The notes under the pieces were generated by a model, which was not told the DNA's origin, did not search any database, and was given only the letters and a program-made list of their open reading frames with translations. From JABFRG01 sp046351415 (GTDB lineage: Bacteria; Myxococcota_A; Polyangia; Polyangiales; Polyangiaceae): DNA of 64,000 bases. Every line of letters starts with the position of its first letter. Positions within the stretch are counted from its first letter, which is position 1. Position numbers and translations under genes: made by a program. The stretch is taken from assembly GCA_046351415.1 (NCBI GenBank), contig JAXLYO010000010.1, positions 62,001 to 126,000 of the forward strand. The letters run 5' to 3'. Positions 25,936-34,375 of the stretch are shown here, piece after piece.

Positions 25936-26331
25936 ATGCGCCTCCTCCACACCATGCTTCGCGTCGGAAATCTCGAGCGTTCGATCGCCTTCTATACGGA
26001 CACACTCGGGATGCGACTGCTTCGCAAGACCGACTACGAGGGAGGACGCTTCACACTCGCCTTCGTTGGCTACACCGAGGAGCGCGACGGTGCGGTGCTC
26101 GAGCTCACGCACAACTGGGACACGGACCACTACGAGATCGGAACTGGCTTTGGCCACATTGCCATCGAAGTGGACGACGCCGCGGCCGCGTGCGAGCGCG
26201 TCGCCGCCGGGGGAGGAAAAGTCACCCGTCCGGCAGGTCCCATGAAACACGGGACCACCGTCATCGCATTCGTGGAAGACCCCGATGGCTACAAGGTGGA
26301 GTTCATCCAACGAAAAGCTGCTGTTCAGTAA
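25936..26331 (+). CDS. gloA: Lactoylglutathione lyase (glyoxalase I)
   Basis: 131 residues from ATG at 25936. All four metal ligands of E. coli GloA fall at identical positions: His5 (LLHTML), Glu56 (VLELTHN), His74 (GFGHIAI) and Glu122 (YKVEFIQ). It converts the hemithioacetal of methylglyoxal and glutathione to S-lactoylglutathione in the cytoplasm. The length is the family's norm, and the position of Glu122 supports the chosen start. It is convergent with the next gene, with which it overlaps by 7 bases. Confidence 0.96.
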   Translation: MRLLHTMLRVGNLERSIAFYTDTLGMRLLRKTDYEGGRFTLAFVGYTEERDGAVLELTHNWDTDHYEIGTGFGHIAIEVDDAAAACERVAAGGGKVTRPAGPMKHGTTVIAFVEDPDGYKVEFIQRKAAVQ

Positions 26332-27218
26332 GGCGAACCAAAGCCGCCCGCGGGAGGAGGGGCTCCTCCGCCAGCAGGTGCGTAGCCCGCGGAAGGTCCG
26401 CTCGGATAGGTCGCATACCCTCCGTACGCGCTGCCATTCTGGGAAAAGCCATTCGGGTCCTGCCCCGAGAGGCGCGCGTAGAGCACGGCCTGCATGACGT
26501 AGAAAAGAGGCCCCGTCACGATCATGCCGAGGCCGCACGCCATTGCACCGGCCATGAGCAGGAGCCCACCGAGCAAGTAGGCGAGGAAGACATTGCCTCG
26601 TTGCCCGCGAGTGAGGTTGGCGCTCTCACCCATGGCCGCAAAGGTCCCCAGCCCCTTGTCGACGACGAGATACGGCGCTTGGCCCCAAACGACCCACGCA
26701 AAGACGATCGGCACGAGCACCAGCAGGCCTACGAGTGAGCTCACGAAGAAGAGCGCTGGCACTTCGGCCAGGGCCCCCACGAGATTGATCGCCGACGTAC
26801 ACAGTCCTGGCAGCGTGAACAAGAACTGGAATCCGAGCACGCCGAGAAAGCCTTTGCCCGAGAAGAACATGCCGAACGATGGCGCCTGCCCCTTGGCGAT
26901 GGCCACGCAAATACGCGTGAAGCCGGCGAGGAAGTACGAGCACAGAATCATGAACAGCACCGACTGACCCGTCTGGATGCCATGGAACTCGACGCTGTTC
27001 GGCTCGACGACCTTGGTCATCATGAGGACGACTGGGGCGTACGGAAGCGGCACCGCGATGATGCCGAAGACGAGGGAGACACCAATCAAGAGGCCAAGAT
27101 GTTCCTTCGTTCGCGCCCACGCAGCGCCGACCAGCTCGGTCGGTGTCCAGTACTGCGGGCCTCCCTGACCATGAGTCGGCGGAGGGGGCACGGGCGGAAG
27201 CGGATACGATGCGTTCAT
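26325..27218 (-). CDS. Polytopic membrane protein with Pro-rich and Gly-rich tails
   Basis: 297 residues from ATG at 27218; a TTG ten codons earlier also fits. The N-terminus is Pro-rich (NASYPLPPVPPPPTHG), the middle has about six membrane helices with TPTELVGAAWARTKEHLG before the first, and the C-terminus is a Gly/Ala/Pro/Tyr-rich cytoplasmic or periplasmic tail. The pattern resembles the glycerophosphoryl-diester-phosphodiesterase-like or DUF975-type integral membrane proteins, but no catalytic motif is present. Function unknown. Confidence 0.7.
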   Translation of the reverse strand: MNASYPLPPVPPPPTHGQGGPQYWTPTELVGAAWARTKEHLGLLIGVSLVFGIIAVPLPYAPVVLMMTKVVEPNSVEFHGIQTGQSVLFMILCSYFLAGFTRICVAIAKGQAPSFGMFFSGKGFLGVLGFQFLFTLPGLCTSAINLVGALAEVPALFFVSSLVGLLVLVPIVFAWVVWGQAPYLVVDKGLGTFAAMGESANLTRGQRGNVFLAYLLGGLLLMAGAMACGLGMIVTGPLFYVMQAVLYARLSGQDPNGFSQNGSAYGGYATYPSGPSAGYAPAGGGAPPPAGGFGSPY

Positions 27219-27320
27219 GGCGGCGACCTCGGGCGTCAGCGTAGACAATGTGGGAGCTCCTGTCCAAGGGGAGCCCCCCGCTCCTTCGAAGTCGCACGAA
27301 ATCGCAACAGATCGCTCAGG

Positions 27321-28724
27321 TCAGTCGTCGTAGCCGAATCCGTTCGTATCCAAATAGACGTCGTCGTCGTTGCCGAAGCCGCAGAACACTCGTCCCGTCT
27401 TCGCATCGAAGAAGCCCATGCCACTCGATCGAACGTGGGGAAATTCTCCGGCCACTTCGGACCATGCTCCGCGCGCTAGGTCGAGAACGAAGAGCCCCTT
27501 CTCCGACACCTTGCCATTTGGCGTGCCTCCGAACACGAACATCCGCCCGTGTACCGTGTCATGCATCACGCATCCGTTACGACGACCCGCAGGGGTCGTC
27601 CCCGTCGTCTCGAGCAGACTCCAAGTCTCCGCCTGCATATCGAACACCCAGGTGTCTTGCGCCGGGTTCACGGAGTTGCCGCTCTTCGGCATCTGTCCTC
27701 CCGAGTACACGTAGAACTTGTGGGTCCGCTCGTCGAGGGCGGAAAACCCTCCGTAGCGGCCGCTCGGTGAAGACTTCGTGGGCACGTCCACCTTGCGCCA
27801 CGTTGCCGTATCGCCGGACGTCGTCAGGATCCAGGTATCGTTCAACGTGGAGCTGGATTCGTACGAGAAACCGCCGAAAAGCACGCTCTTGCCGAGGGCC
27901 GCATCCATCCCGAAGAAGTGCAATGAACGTAGCGGTGGAGGGTTCACCTGGGTGAGTTTCTTGAACGACGCCGCGTCTCCGCCCGTACCCATGTCGAGAC
28001 GATAAAGGTCGGGGTCGAGTTTCGCACTCTCGAGCTCCCCGCCGTGAAGCAGATACGAACCATCTTTCGCGGGTCCTGCGGCCCGTCGAGAAAGTCCCTT
28101 GGCGGGGACGTCGCCGGTCGGCTTCCACGGGCTCCAGGTCTGCGTCACCATGTCGAACTTCCAGCTGTCCTCGAGCGGCGAGTATTGCGGATGGTAGCCG
28201 CTGCCCTGAAACATGTACGTTACACCATGTTCCTGGTCGATGAAGACAGAGGGGTGTTCCCTACCCTCCGGCCCCGCTCCTTCGGTCCATGATTTCTTGA
28301 CGGCCCACTTGAGTGGCTTGATGGTCGTCGTGACGATGGTCTTCGAGGTGGCCCCAGAGGAACCCGTCAGCGAAACCTCGAGCGTCTGCGTGCCTGTCGC
28401 TTCGTAGTCCGGAAGGAGGCGAAGGAGGTTGCCTTCGCGCGTCACCGTAACGCCCGCGGGAGCCGCAAATGACACGCGCGCGTCACCGGAGAGCATGAAA
28501 GGCAGCTCCGTGGAAATGCCTTGCTTGAGCACGACCTCGGTCTTCGGCGCATTCGTCCACGTGATCTTCGGTTCCACGGCGGGCTTCGGCCCTTCCACGG
28601 TCTCGACCGAGCAACCTACGGCGAGAGCGACGAGAGCTACGGGCAGAAGGCGCGCAAGTCTGCCGGAGGAGCGACGGGGACGAGCGGGAGTGATCGGAAA
28701 AGAAAGGGGAGCGATGGAAGTCAT
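27321..28724 (-). CDS. Kelch-repeat lipoprotein
   Basis: 467 residues from ATG at 28724. The signal ends ALVALAVGCS, a lipobox. An immunoglobulin-like strand-rich region (about 50-135) is followed by a kelch/galactose-oxidase propeller: blades contain YMFQGSGYHP, LLHGGELES, VLFGGFSYES, FYVYSGGQMP and MFVFGGTPNG, each with the hallmark GG and a following W or Y. No catalytic Cys-Tyr pair of galactose oxidase was recognised, so a binding function is likelier. It is probably anchored in the outer membrane. The nearest upstream gene stops 75 bases away. Confidence 0.85.
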   Translation of the reverse strand: MTSIAPLSFPITPARPRRSSGRLARLLPVALVALAVGCSVETVEGPKPAVEPKITWTNAPKTEVVLKQGISTELPFMLSGDARVSFAAPAGVTVTREGNLLRLLPDYEATGTQTLEVSLTGSSGATSKTIVTTTIKPLKWAVKKSWTEGAGPEGREHPSVFIDQEHGVTYMFQGSGYHPQYSPLEDSWKFDMVTQTWSPWKPTGDVPAKGLSRRAAGPAKDGSYLLHGGELESAKLDPDLYRLDMGTGGDAASFKKLTQVNPPPLRSLHFFGMDAALGKSVLFGGFSYESSSTLNDTWILTTSGDTATWRKVDVPTKSSPSGRYGGFSALDERTHKFYVYSGGQMPKSGNSVNPAQDTWVFDMQAETWSLLETTGTTPAGRRNGCVMHDTVHGRMFVFGGTPNGKVSEKGLFVLDLARGAWSEVAGEFPHVRSSGMGFFDAKTGRVFCGFGNDDDVYLDTNGFGYDD

Positions 28725-28760
28725 GGCAAAAGGGGTAGCAATTGCGCTCTTTCGGGCACG

Positions 28761-28786
28761 TTAATCGGGGATGTTTCCCCATTAAT
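28761..28786. repeat. Near-perfect inverted repeat between two minus-strand genes
   Basis: TTAATCGGGGA (28761-28771) is almost fully complementary to TCCCCATTAAT (28776-28786), with one base missing in the second arm. It lies in the 75-base gap between the GT-C-like gene's stop and the kelch gene's start, so it could end the upstream transcript or bind a regulator. There is no clear T tract. Confidence 0.4.
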
Positions 28787-28799
28787 CCGCGAGTAGCCC

Positions 28800-30365
28800 C
28801 TAGCGGTCCTTCCGATAGACCGTGAAGTTCCCGATCTTCGTCACCACCCGAAAGTGACCGCGCAGCGTGTCGGCCGCCTCTGCATACCAAACGGACGCCT
28901 GCTCCTCGCCGGGTCGGGGCTCCGGGGGCCTGTCGGGCAAATCTCCTTCGAGGACGAAACAGCGAACTTCCGGAGCGAGCAAGGTCGACGACCACACGGA
29001 TAGCGGGAGCCGCCCTGCGCGCGTCAGGTAGGACGTTTGATACTCCGGGATCACGATGCGATGCGTGAGCGCCCACTCGAGGCGAACATTCGACGACAGC
29101 ATCGCTTCCTTCGAGGAAACGTCGCATGCCCTCTCGATGGCGGGCACATTTGCATCGAACGTACGCGTCTCGTCCGACCACGTGCGGAACAAAGGAAGGC
29201 TGACGACGAACCCGATGACAGTGAACACGAGGACCGTGAGGCGCACGCGAGAGAGACGCGCCCGGGCATCGTCCACGGGAGGAAGCCCGAATCGTGCAAA
29301 GAGCACGACGGACGCCACGGTCGGCTCGATGTAGTAGTGCGTCCCCGCGCCCGCCTTTCCCATGAGCCAAGCTGACCATAGCCAGGTCGAGATGGCTGCG
29401 GCGAACGCGTAGGTCCTCCCGCGAGGACGCGCTTCCCCTGCCATTCCGCGCGTCGACGAGAGGGCACTTCCAATGAGCAGCAGATGCGGCAGGCCCAAGA
29501 ACAAGAAGTAGTCGCGGATCCAGTCGCGCCACTTGGCCCACACGAATGGCTGCACGGTGGACATGCGGAGATGTTCGACCCACGCGCCGTGACTACGCAC
29601 GTGACAGAAGAGGAGCATGAGCCCGCCCGCGATCGCGGCGGCCCAAAGACCCCGAATGGCGCGAAGCCTGTAGCGGAAGACTTCGACCGCGAAACAGGTT
29701 ATCGAGATCATACACACATTCGGTTTGAGAAAGGGTGCGACCGCAAAGATGGCTGCCGAAACGGCATCGACGCGATCGCGCTGGAGCGTACGTACGAGCG
29801 CGTAACCGGCGAGCAGCGCTGCCGGCGCGTCTGCCGCGGCGCACCACGCGGAACGCGACAAGAGTCCGAAGGCCGCGAAAGAAAGGGCGACCGCGACCGG
29901 AAGGATGGGCACTTTGCGCGACTCGGGACTCCGCCCTGCCACATGAGCCAGCACAGGCAGGCCGAGGAGCCACGTCGAGGCCACCACGAGACGAAACACC
30001 ATGGTCGCCGCGGCTTCCGGGAGGAGCGCGAGAATGGACGGCCACACCGGTGTATACAGCACCAATTTTCGGCTGAGCGGCAAGCCATCGTCGGCACCGC
30101 CAACGAGGGGGTCGACATAGAGCGGTACCCCGCGACGAAGGCGGCTTGCTTCCCAGAATTGCTCGACCTCGACCGGACTCGGACCATGCAAGCGTCGCAG
30201 CGTCGTCAGAACGAACGCCACGGCGAACAGCCAAGACAAAATGGCCACGAGGACCGCAGCTCGTTCGAGCCACGACCCTCGGGACTTCTCGGAAACGCTC
30301 AGATCACTTGCCAGCGTCGGACTTCGGTGTGCCGCCGTCGGTGCCCTTGCTGCAAACGCATGCAT
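28800..30365 (-). CDS. Polytopic membrane protein, GT-C glycosyltransferase-like
   Basis: 521 residues from ATG at 30365, which overlaps the end of the upstream lipoprotein gene by 62 bases; CTG or later starts would shorten the overlap. About ten hydrophobic segments are visible and the first outside loop has PSPVEVEQFWEASRLRRGVPLYVDP, with the acidic residue and the LYVDP pattern of DUF2029/GT-C mannosyltransferase-type proteins. A soluble domain of about 120 residues closes the protein (IPEYQTSYLTRAGRLP). Inference: a polyprenyl-phosphate-sugar-dependent transferase in the inner membrane. It forms a transcript with the two lipoprotein genes upstream. Confidence 0.65.
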   Translation of the reverse strand: MHAFAARAPTAAHRSPTLASDLSVSEKSRGSWLERAAVLVAILSWLFAVAFVLTTLRRLHGPSPVEVEQFWEASRLRRGVPLYVDPLVGGADDGLPLSRKLVLYTPVWPSILALLPEAAATMVFRLVVASTWLLGLPVLAHVAGRSPESRKVPILPVAVALSFAAFGLLSRSAWCAAADAPAALLAGYALVRTLQRDRVDAVSAAIFAVAPFLKPNVCMISITCFAVEVFRYRLRAIRGLWAAAIAGGLMLLFCHVRSHGAWVEHLRMSTVQPFVWAKWRDWIRDYFLFLGLPHLLLIGSALSSTRGMAGEARPRGRTYAFAAAISTWLWSAWLMGKAGAGTHYYIEPTVASVVLFARFGLPPVDDARARLSRVRLTVLVFTVIGFVVSLPLFRTWSDETRTFDANVPAIERACDVSSKEAMLSSNVRLEWALTHRIVIPEYQTSYLTRAGRLPLSVWSSTLLAPEVRCFVLEGDLPDRPPEPRPGEEQASVWYAEAADTLRGHFRVVTKIGNFTVYRKDR

Positions 30366-31023
30366 GGGCCGAGCAACTGAACGTCGTCGCGCAGGGGTTC
30401 AGCCCTTGCGTGCTGCAGTCGGCGCTCTCGATGCAATACGACGGGAGCTTCTTGTACTGACGAGAACCCGAATCGTTGCGGATGAGGAGCGTGCCGCGCT
30501 TTCCGGTTTGGAGGTATTCGTACTTGGTCAGCTTGAGCGGTCCGAAGACGTCGTCGCCATTCGTCTGACCGGGGTCGACGACCGGGGTTCCAGCGTCCTT
30601 GGTGCCCGCGTCGGACTTGCCCGCGTCGGCGGAGCCGCTGCCAGCATCCACGACTCCGCCCGCATCGGTCTTTCCTGCGTCCTTCCCCGCATCGACGGTC
30701 GAGCCGGTGTCCTTGCCCGCATCGACGATGGGCGGGTCATCTTCGATGACCTCTTGGTCCTTGAGCGTGAAGGAGATGACCAGACCCGCGGTCGTGTGTG
30801 TAGCGGTGTAACGTCCCTCGATACGCTGATCTGCGTAGGTCGAGAAGAACGTGCCGTTCTTCGAGAGGACGAGGTGCGAACGGGTGTCGCCGACCTGCTC
30901 GAACGCGCCTTCGATCGTGAGGCTTTCGTTTTCGATGTTGGACGAGGCCGTGCCGCTCGTCTTGCACGCCCCGAGTGCGAGCAGACCACCGAAGACGAGG
31001 AACGAAAGGGATGCCTTTTTCAT
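30304..31023 (-). CDS. Lipoprotein with repetitive DAGK spacer
   Basis: 239 residues, ATG at 31023 with AAGGA just upstream; its ATGA overlaps the previous stop. The signal ends LLALGACKTS. A strand-rich domain (30-95) with TFFSTYADQRIEGRYT resembles lipocalin- or META-like small barrels. Residues about 98-150 are a low-complexity run of DAGKDTG, DAGKDAG and DAGSGSADAGKSDAG. The C-terminal segment has six Cys (CIESADCSTQGLNPC...CVC). It is probably surface-exposed; function unknown. Confidence 0.75.
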   Translation of the reverse strand: MKKASLSFLVFGGLLALGACKTSGTASSNIENESLTIEGAFEQVGDTRSHLVLSKNGTFFSTYADQRIEGRYTATHTTAGLVISFTLKDQEVIEDDPPIVDAGKDTGSTVDAGKDAGKTDAGGVVDAGSGSADAGKSDAGTKDAGTPVVDPGQTNGDDVFGPLKLTKYEYLQTGKRGTLLIRNDSGSRQYKKLPSYCIESADCSTQGLNPCATTFSCSAHACVCSKGTDGGTPKSDAGK

Positions 31024-31868
31024 TGTCCTTCCTCCGTTTCAGGCGCCGGCGTTTCTTCGCCTTCGCTCGGAGGGGCCTTCTCCTGGAGCTCGAAGTAGCG
31101 AGCCCAAGGTGGGTTGTAGATGATGAGCTGACGCGAGGTCGCGGTGTAGCCGTAGGACATGACCTGACCTTGCGGACACACTGGCTCGACGGCGACGTTC
31201 GTGCCGTTCGTCATGAAGAGAATGCCGGAGTGTGTCTCGGGCTTGTCGTTGTCTTTGACGGTCACGCGCCCCGTGCCGTCCTCATGAATCTCGAGGGTCT
31301 CCGCGCTGCGAGCCATCTTGGCTTCGCGAATACCGTTCGCGCCGCGGTAGTGCACGAGCCACGTCTGCACGTAGACGCCCGGCGCGACCGTACCGCCCAG
31401 GGCTTGCGGTGCGTCATCGAGCACGTTGGAGGTTGCGACGCGCTTTGCGCGGTTCTCGAGCTTCGCGCAGTTGGGCGCTGCGCTCTCCGGATCCTTGGGA
31501 ATCTCGACGAGCGTTCCACCGTCGCCCGTGGGCGTCGTGCCAGCATCGTCTTCGACGGGCGCACCGCCATCGGACTCGAGGGGCGGATCGGTCGTGTTCG
31601 GAGGGTCGCTCGTCGTATCGCTGTAGGGGTCTCCGAAGCCATCGGTGCCGACGTCCGTCGCTTCGGCACCGCCGCACTCGCACGCGGCTTCCTTGTCGTC
31701 GCAGGCTTTCGAGCCCTTGGCTCCGCTCTCGCACTTGCAAGAGACCATTTTGCCAGGCTTGCAGCTATCGGAGTACGACGCGCCGCAGCCTCCGGTGCCC
31801 GCGATGAACGCGACAAGCATACCCGCGCCCAGTGCACGGAAGATCAAAGTGCCCATGTTAGACAGCAT
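31020..31868 (-). CDS. Cys-rich lipoprotein
   Basis: 282 residues from ATG at 31868, with AGGGG five bases upstream; an ATG four codons in is the alternative. The signal ends FIAGTGGCGAS. A short Cys-rich module (SCKPGKMVSCKCESG...CECGG) comes first, then a Thr/Asp/Pro spacer with GDGG and DDAG elements, then a strand-rich domain (GVYVQTWLVHYRGANG, ILFMTNGTNVAVEP) that resembles the barrel of the next lipoprotein. It overlaps that gene by 4 bases (ATGA). Three genes, this one, the DAGK lipoprotein and the GT-C-like protein, appear to form one operon. Confidence 0.75.
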   Translation of the reverse strand: MLSNMGTLIFRALGAGMLVAFIAGTGGCGASYSDSCKPGKMVSCKCESGAKGSKACDDKEAACECGGAEATDVGTDGFGDPYSDTTSDPPNTTDPPLESDGGAPVEDDAGTTPTGDGGTLVEIPKDPESAAPNCAKLENRAKRVATSNVLDDAPQALGGTVAPGVYVQTWLVHYRGANGIREAKMARSAETLEIHEDGTGRVTVKDNDKPETHSGILFMTNGTNVAVEPVCPQGQVMSYGYTATSRQLIIYNPPWARYFELQEKAPPSEGEETPAPETEEGQ

Positions 31869-32121
31869 ACAGTGCCCCTACCCGCGGACGGTATTGGAAA
31901 GCTTCGAAACCCACGTAGGCGTTCGGTGTAGCTCACGCACCGGGAGGGTGCAAACAACGGCTCGATTGAGCAGGTTCGGTGTTCGGAAGACCGAGGCCCC
32001 GGGAGCCTCCTCGGGCACCCTCCCCGGCCCTGCCGTCTCGCGCAAGTAGCCGATCTTCGCCGCATTGACGCGGCCTCCTCGACGTGACGCACCACGTCAT
32101 TCGGACCTTGTGCCGCTGGGT

Positions 32122-33507
32122 TCAGCGGAGTGCCATCAACGTGACTGCCGACCAGCCGCCGGTCTCCACCTTTACGGCCTGCGCGCGCTTCATGCCCCGC
32201 GCCTCGAGCTCGACCTTGTGCGCACCAGCTGGCACCCGAATGCGAGCGACCGCGACGCGCGCGGGGAGAGATTCCCAGCTGCGCGTGTCCGGAGTGTCGA
32301 GCGCGGTCATGGTGGCCTGCGCCGCAAGGGACGCAAAAATGCCGAGCCCCTCGTTCTTGCCGGCAGCGATGCGCAAGCCTTGCCCAACCGCAAAGCGCGT
32401 GATCATGCGTGTAATCGACTTCACGATGATGGGTCCTTCGAGCTTCTTCCACTCGGCGCGCACTTCACGATCGAGATCGATCGCGACGTCGACGTTGGCG
32501 GGATGACCATCGACGAGGACCGTGGGCTTGTCGCTGTAGTCGGACGAGGGCGCGAGCGTGGGAAAGTTCACCCACGTGACGAGTCCTTGGGCCGCGATCT
32601 CGTTGGCGCGCGCGCGGTCGGTCGGACTCAGACTTCCCGAGAACATGGTGAGCGCGAGACCGATGGGGATGCGCTGAGGAATCTTGTGCGGCACGCGGCC
32701 GTACCCGACCACTGCGAAGATGTCGCCATCTTGCGCGTCTTTGGGTGGCGGGGCAACGACCCCGACGGCTTCTTCCGCCGCCACCAGCGCCTTCAGGCGT
32801 GGGGACTTGTAGCTGCCGTTCGCAATGAGCGGCAAAATGGCGCGCCCCAATCCTGGAAAGCGTCCGTCGGCAATCGCTTCGTCGTAGTAGCGAAGGGCCT
32901 CATCGGTCTCCCCGTTGATTTCGCACGTGAAGCCTGCGATGGCCGCGCCAAGTGAGAGGCTTCCCGAGGAAACGAGCCCCGTCGAGTCCTTCAGGTACTT
33001 CCGCATGACCTCGAAGCGACGAGATTCGACGCGCGCTCCGGAGGCGTCGTGCGTCTCCAAGTAGTTCAACATGTTGAGCGTGTTGATGAGGAACTTCTCG
33101 TACGGCGGCGCACGGTAACGGCCCGCCGAATCGCTGAACATGTACGCGGCGACGTCGTCGGATACGCCGTGCGAGAGGTCGAGCATGTCGATGGCCTTGT
33201 CCGACGCTTCGAAGTCGTGCTTCGAGAGATCGAACGCGACGCGACTTTGCTGGATGGTCGCGCGATCGAGCAACAAGAGCGCGCGGTCGCTGTTCGAGAG
33301 GTCCCGAGGGAGCTCGCGATCGCTACCGACGCCGAGCTCGTCGTTCAAAGAAGCGATGGCAGCCTTCGTGTCGCCAGCGTCGAGCGCGGTTCGCATCTTG
33401 AGCGTCTTGGCCTCGTGCCCCGCGCACCCTTGGAGCGCGAGCACGACCCCGAGTACCGCCGGCGGTCCGAGGAGCTTTTGGACGAAAGCGGCCACGACGG
33501 GTTTCAC
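32122..33507 (-). CDS. COG3014-type lipoprotein, partner of LpoB-like protein
   Basis: 461 residues from GTG at 33507, 8 bases after the LpoB-like gene. The signal ends VVLALQGCAGH. Helical repeats of TPR-like character cover much of the protein (ALDAGDTKAAIASLNDELG, GETDEALRYYDEAIAD), with IFAVVGYGRVPHKIPQRIPIGLAL and LVTWVNFPTL in the middle. That order matches the uncharacterised COG3014 family, which in Proteobacteria is commonly encoded beside LpoB. The gene order here supports the assignment. It likely works with the LpoB-like lipoprotein at the outer membrane or on peptidoglycan synthesis. Confidence 0.75.
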   Translation of the reverse strand: MKPVVAAFVQKLLGPPAVLGVVLALQGCAGHEAKTLKMRTALDAGDTKAAIASLNDELGVGSDRELPRDLSNSDRALLLLDRATIQQSRVAFDLSKHDFEASDKAIDMLDLSHGVSDDVAAYMFSDSAGRYRAPPYEKFLINTLNMLNYLETHDASGARVESRRFEVMRKYLKDSTGLVSSGSLSLGAAIAGFTCEINGETDEALRYYDEAIADGRFPGLGRAILPLIANGSYKSPRLKALVAAEEAVGVVAPPPKDAQDGDIFAVVGYGRVPHKIPQRIPIGLALTMFSGSLSPTDRARANEIAAQGLVTWVNFPTLAPSSDYSDKPTVLVDGHPANVDVAIDLDREVRAEWKKLEGPIIVKSITRMITRFAVGQGLRIAAGKNEGLGIFASLAAQATMTALDTPDTRSWESLPARVAVARIRVPAGAHKVELEARGMKRAQAVKVETGGWSAVTLMALR

Positions 33508-33515
33508 GGAAGACC

Positions 33516-34148
33516 TTACTGAATCGCCTTCGTGATGTAGGCCTTTTGCTGCCACCGGATGGCGCTGGTCTCCACCTCGAGGACTTGCATGAAGACGAAG
33601 TATTGCACGCGACGCTGATCACCGTTGCGCTCGTCAGCGGCAGCGACCTTACCGGTGATGTAGTACTTCGCGCCGAGCTGGCGGCCATATTGCGCGACGT
33701 GATTCGGGTTGAAGACCGCGTGCTGCTGACCTTCGACCTCACGGATCATCTGCGTCTGCCGTTCGCGAGAGATCATGCGCACGACCTGCGAATTCACGAG
33801 CCACGTTTCGGTCTCACCCAGCGCAGCATCGAGCATCGAATCGATGTGCTCGCTCGTGCCGTTCTGGAACGGGAACACGGCGACCAGCGGAGGGGGCTGA
33901 GCGGTTCGCCACTCGTTCATGATGGGAGCCCCACGCATGTCGTTCAAGAGCTTGGAGAGCGCGCGCTGGATGTCGTCCTTGTCGAGCCCCGTCGAAAGCG
34001 CGTACGCGTCGACCGAGGGGTCTTGGGAACCACGAACGATGTGCCGGTCGCCGCCGCACCCGGTGGCGGCAAGGACTGCCGGGAGGAGCGCTGCGAGAAA
34101 GGCGCGGCGAAGAGAAAGCGTAGGCGAACCGGAGGGGACGTAGGTCAT
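33516..34148 (-). CDS. LpoB-like (penicillin-binding-protein activator) lipoprotein
   Basis: 210 residues from ATG at 34148, directly before a region of palindrome and direct repeats. The signal ends LAATGCGG. A CsgG/LpoB-type fold follows, with PPLVAVFPFQNGTSEHID, VRMISRERQTQMIREVEGQQ and YYITGKVAAADERNGDQRR. E. coli LpoB is an outer-membrane lipoprotein that activates PBP1b; here the role is inferred from fold and from the adjacent COG3014 gene. Short compared with CsgG (about 277), close to LpoB (213). Confidence 0.8.
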   Translation of the reverse strand: MTYVPSGSPTLSLRRAFLAALLPAVLAATGCGGDRHIVRGSQDPSVDAYALSTGLDKDDIQRALSKLLNDMRGAPIMNEWRTAQPPPLVAVFPFQNGTSEHIDSMLDAALGETETWLVNSQVVRMISRERQTQMIREVEGQQHAVFNPNHVAQYGRQLGAKYYITGKVAAADERNGDQRRVQYFVFMQVLEVETSAIRWQQKAYITKAIQ

Positions 34149-34197
34149 GACACCGTGAGCTTAGCAGGAAGCGTGCTCTCGCCGCGACTCCCTCTTC

Positions 34198-34277
34198 CGC
34201 AGCAATGCTGCGCAAAAAAATGCCTGAAAGCCCCCAGAAAGCACCCAACAGCCACCGAGCAAGCACCCAGAAAGCAC
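34198..34277. promoter_or_regulatory. Palindrome and spaced direct repeats between LpoB-like and glycosidase genes
   Basis: CGCAGCAATGCTGCG at 34198-34212 has 7-bp arms around one base and is followed by an A7 run. A 12-base direct repeat, CCCAGAAAGCAC, occurs at 34233-34244 and 34266-34277, 33 bases apart, near three helical turns, with further AAGCACCCA copies. The position between two divergent genes suggests protein binding sites. Confidence 0.4.
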
Positions 34278-34375
34278 AGAGAGCACGCACTCTCGCCGCC
34301 GGCGGTTCACGCTCCGACTGAGAACCCCCGTTCACTCCTGTTCTGTTCTGGACCGGAGACAAGAGAGGCGACATA

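Noticed and set aside
31991..32014. GC-rich hairpin after the COG3014-type gene as terminator
   Set aside because: Only six paired bases with a 12-base loop and no clear T run.
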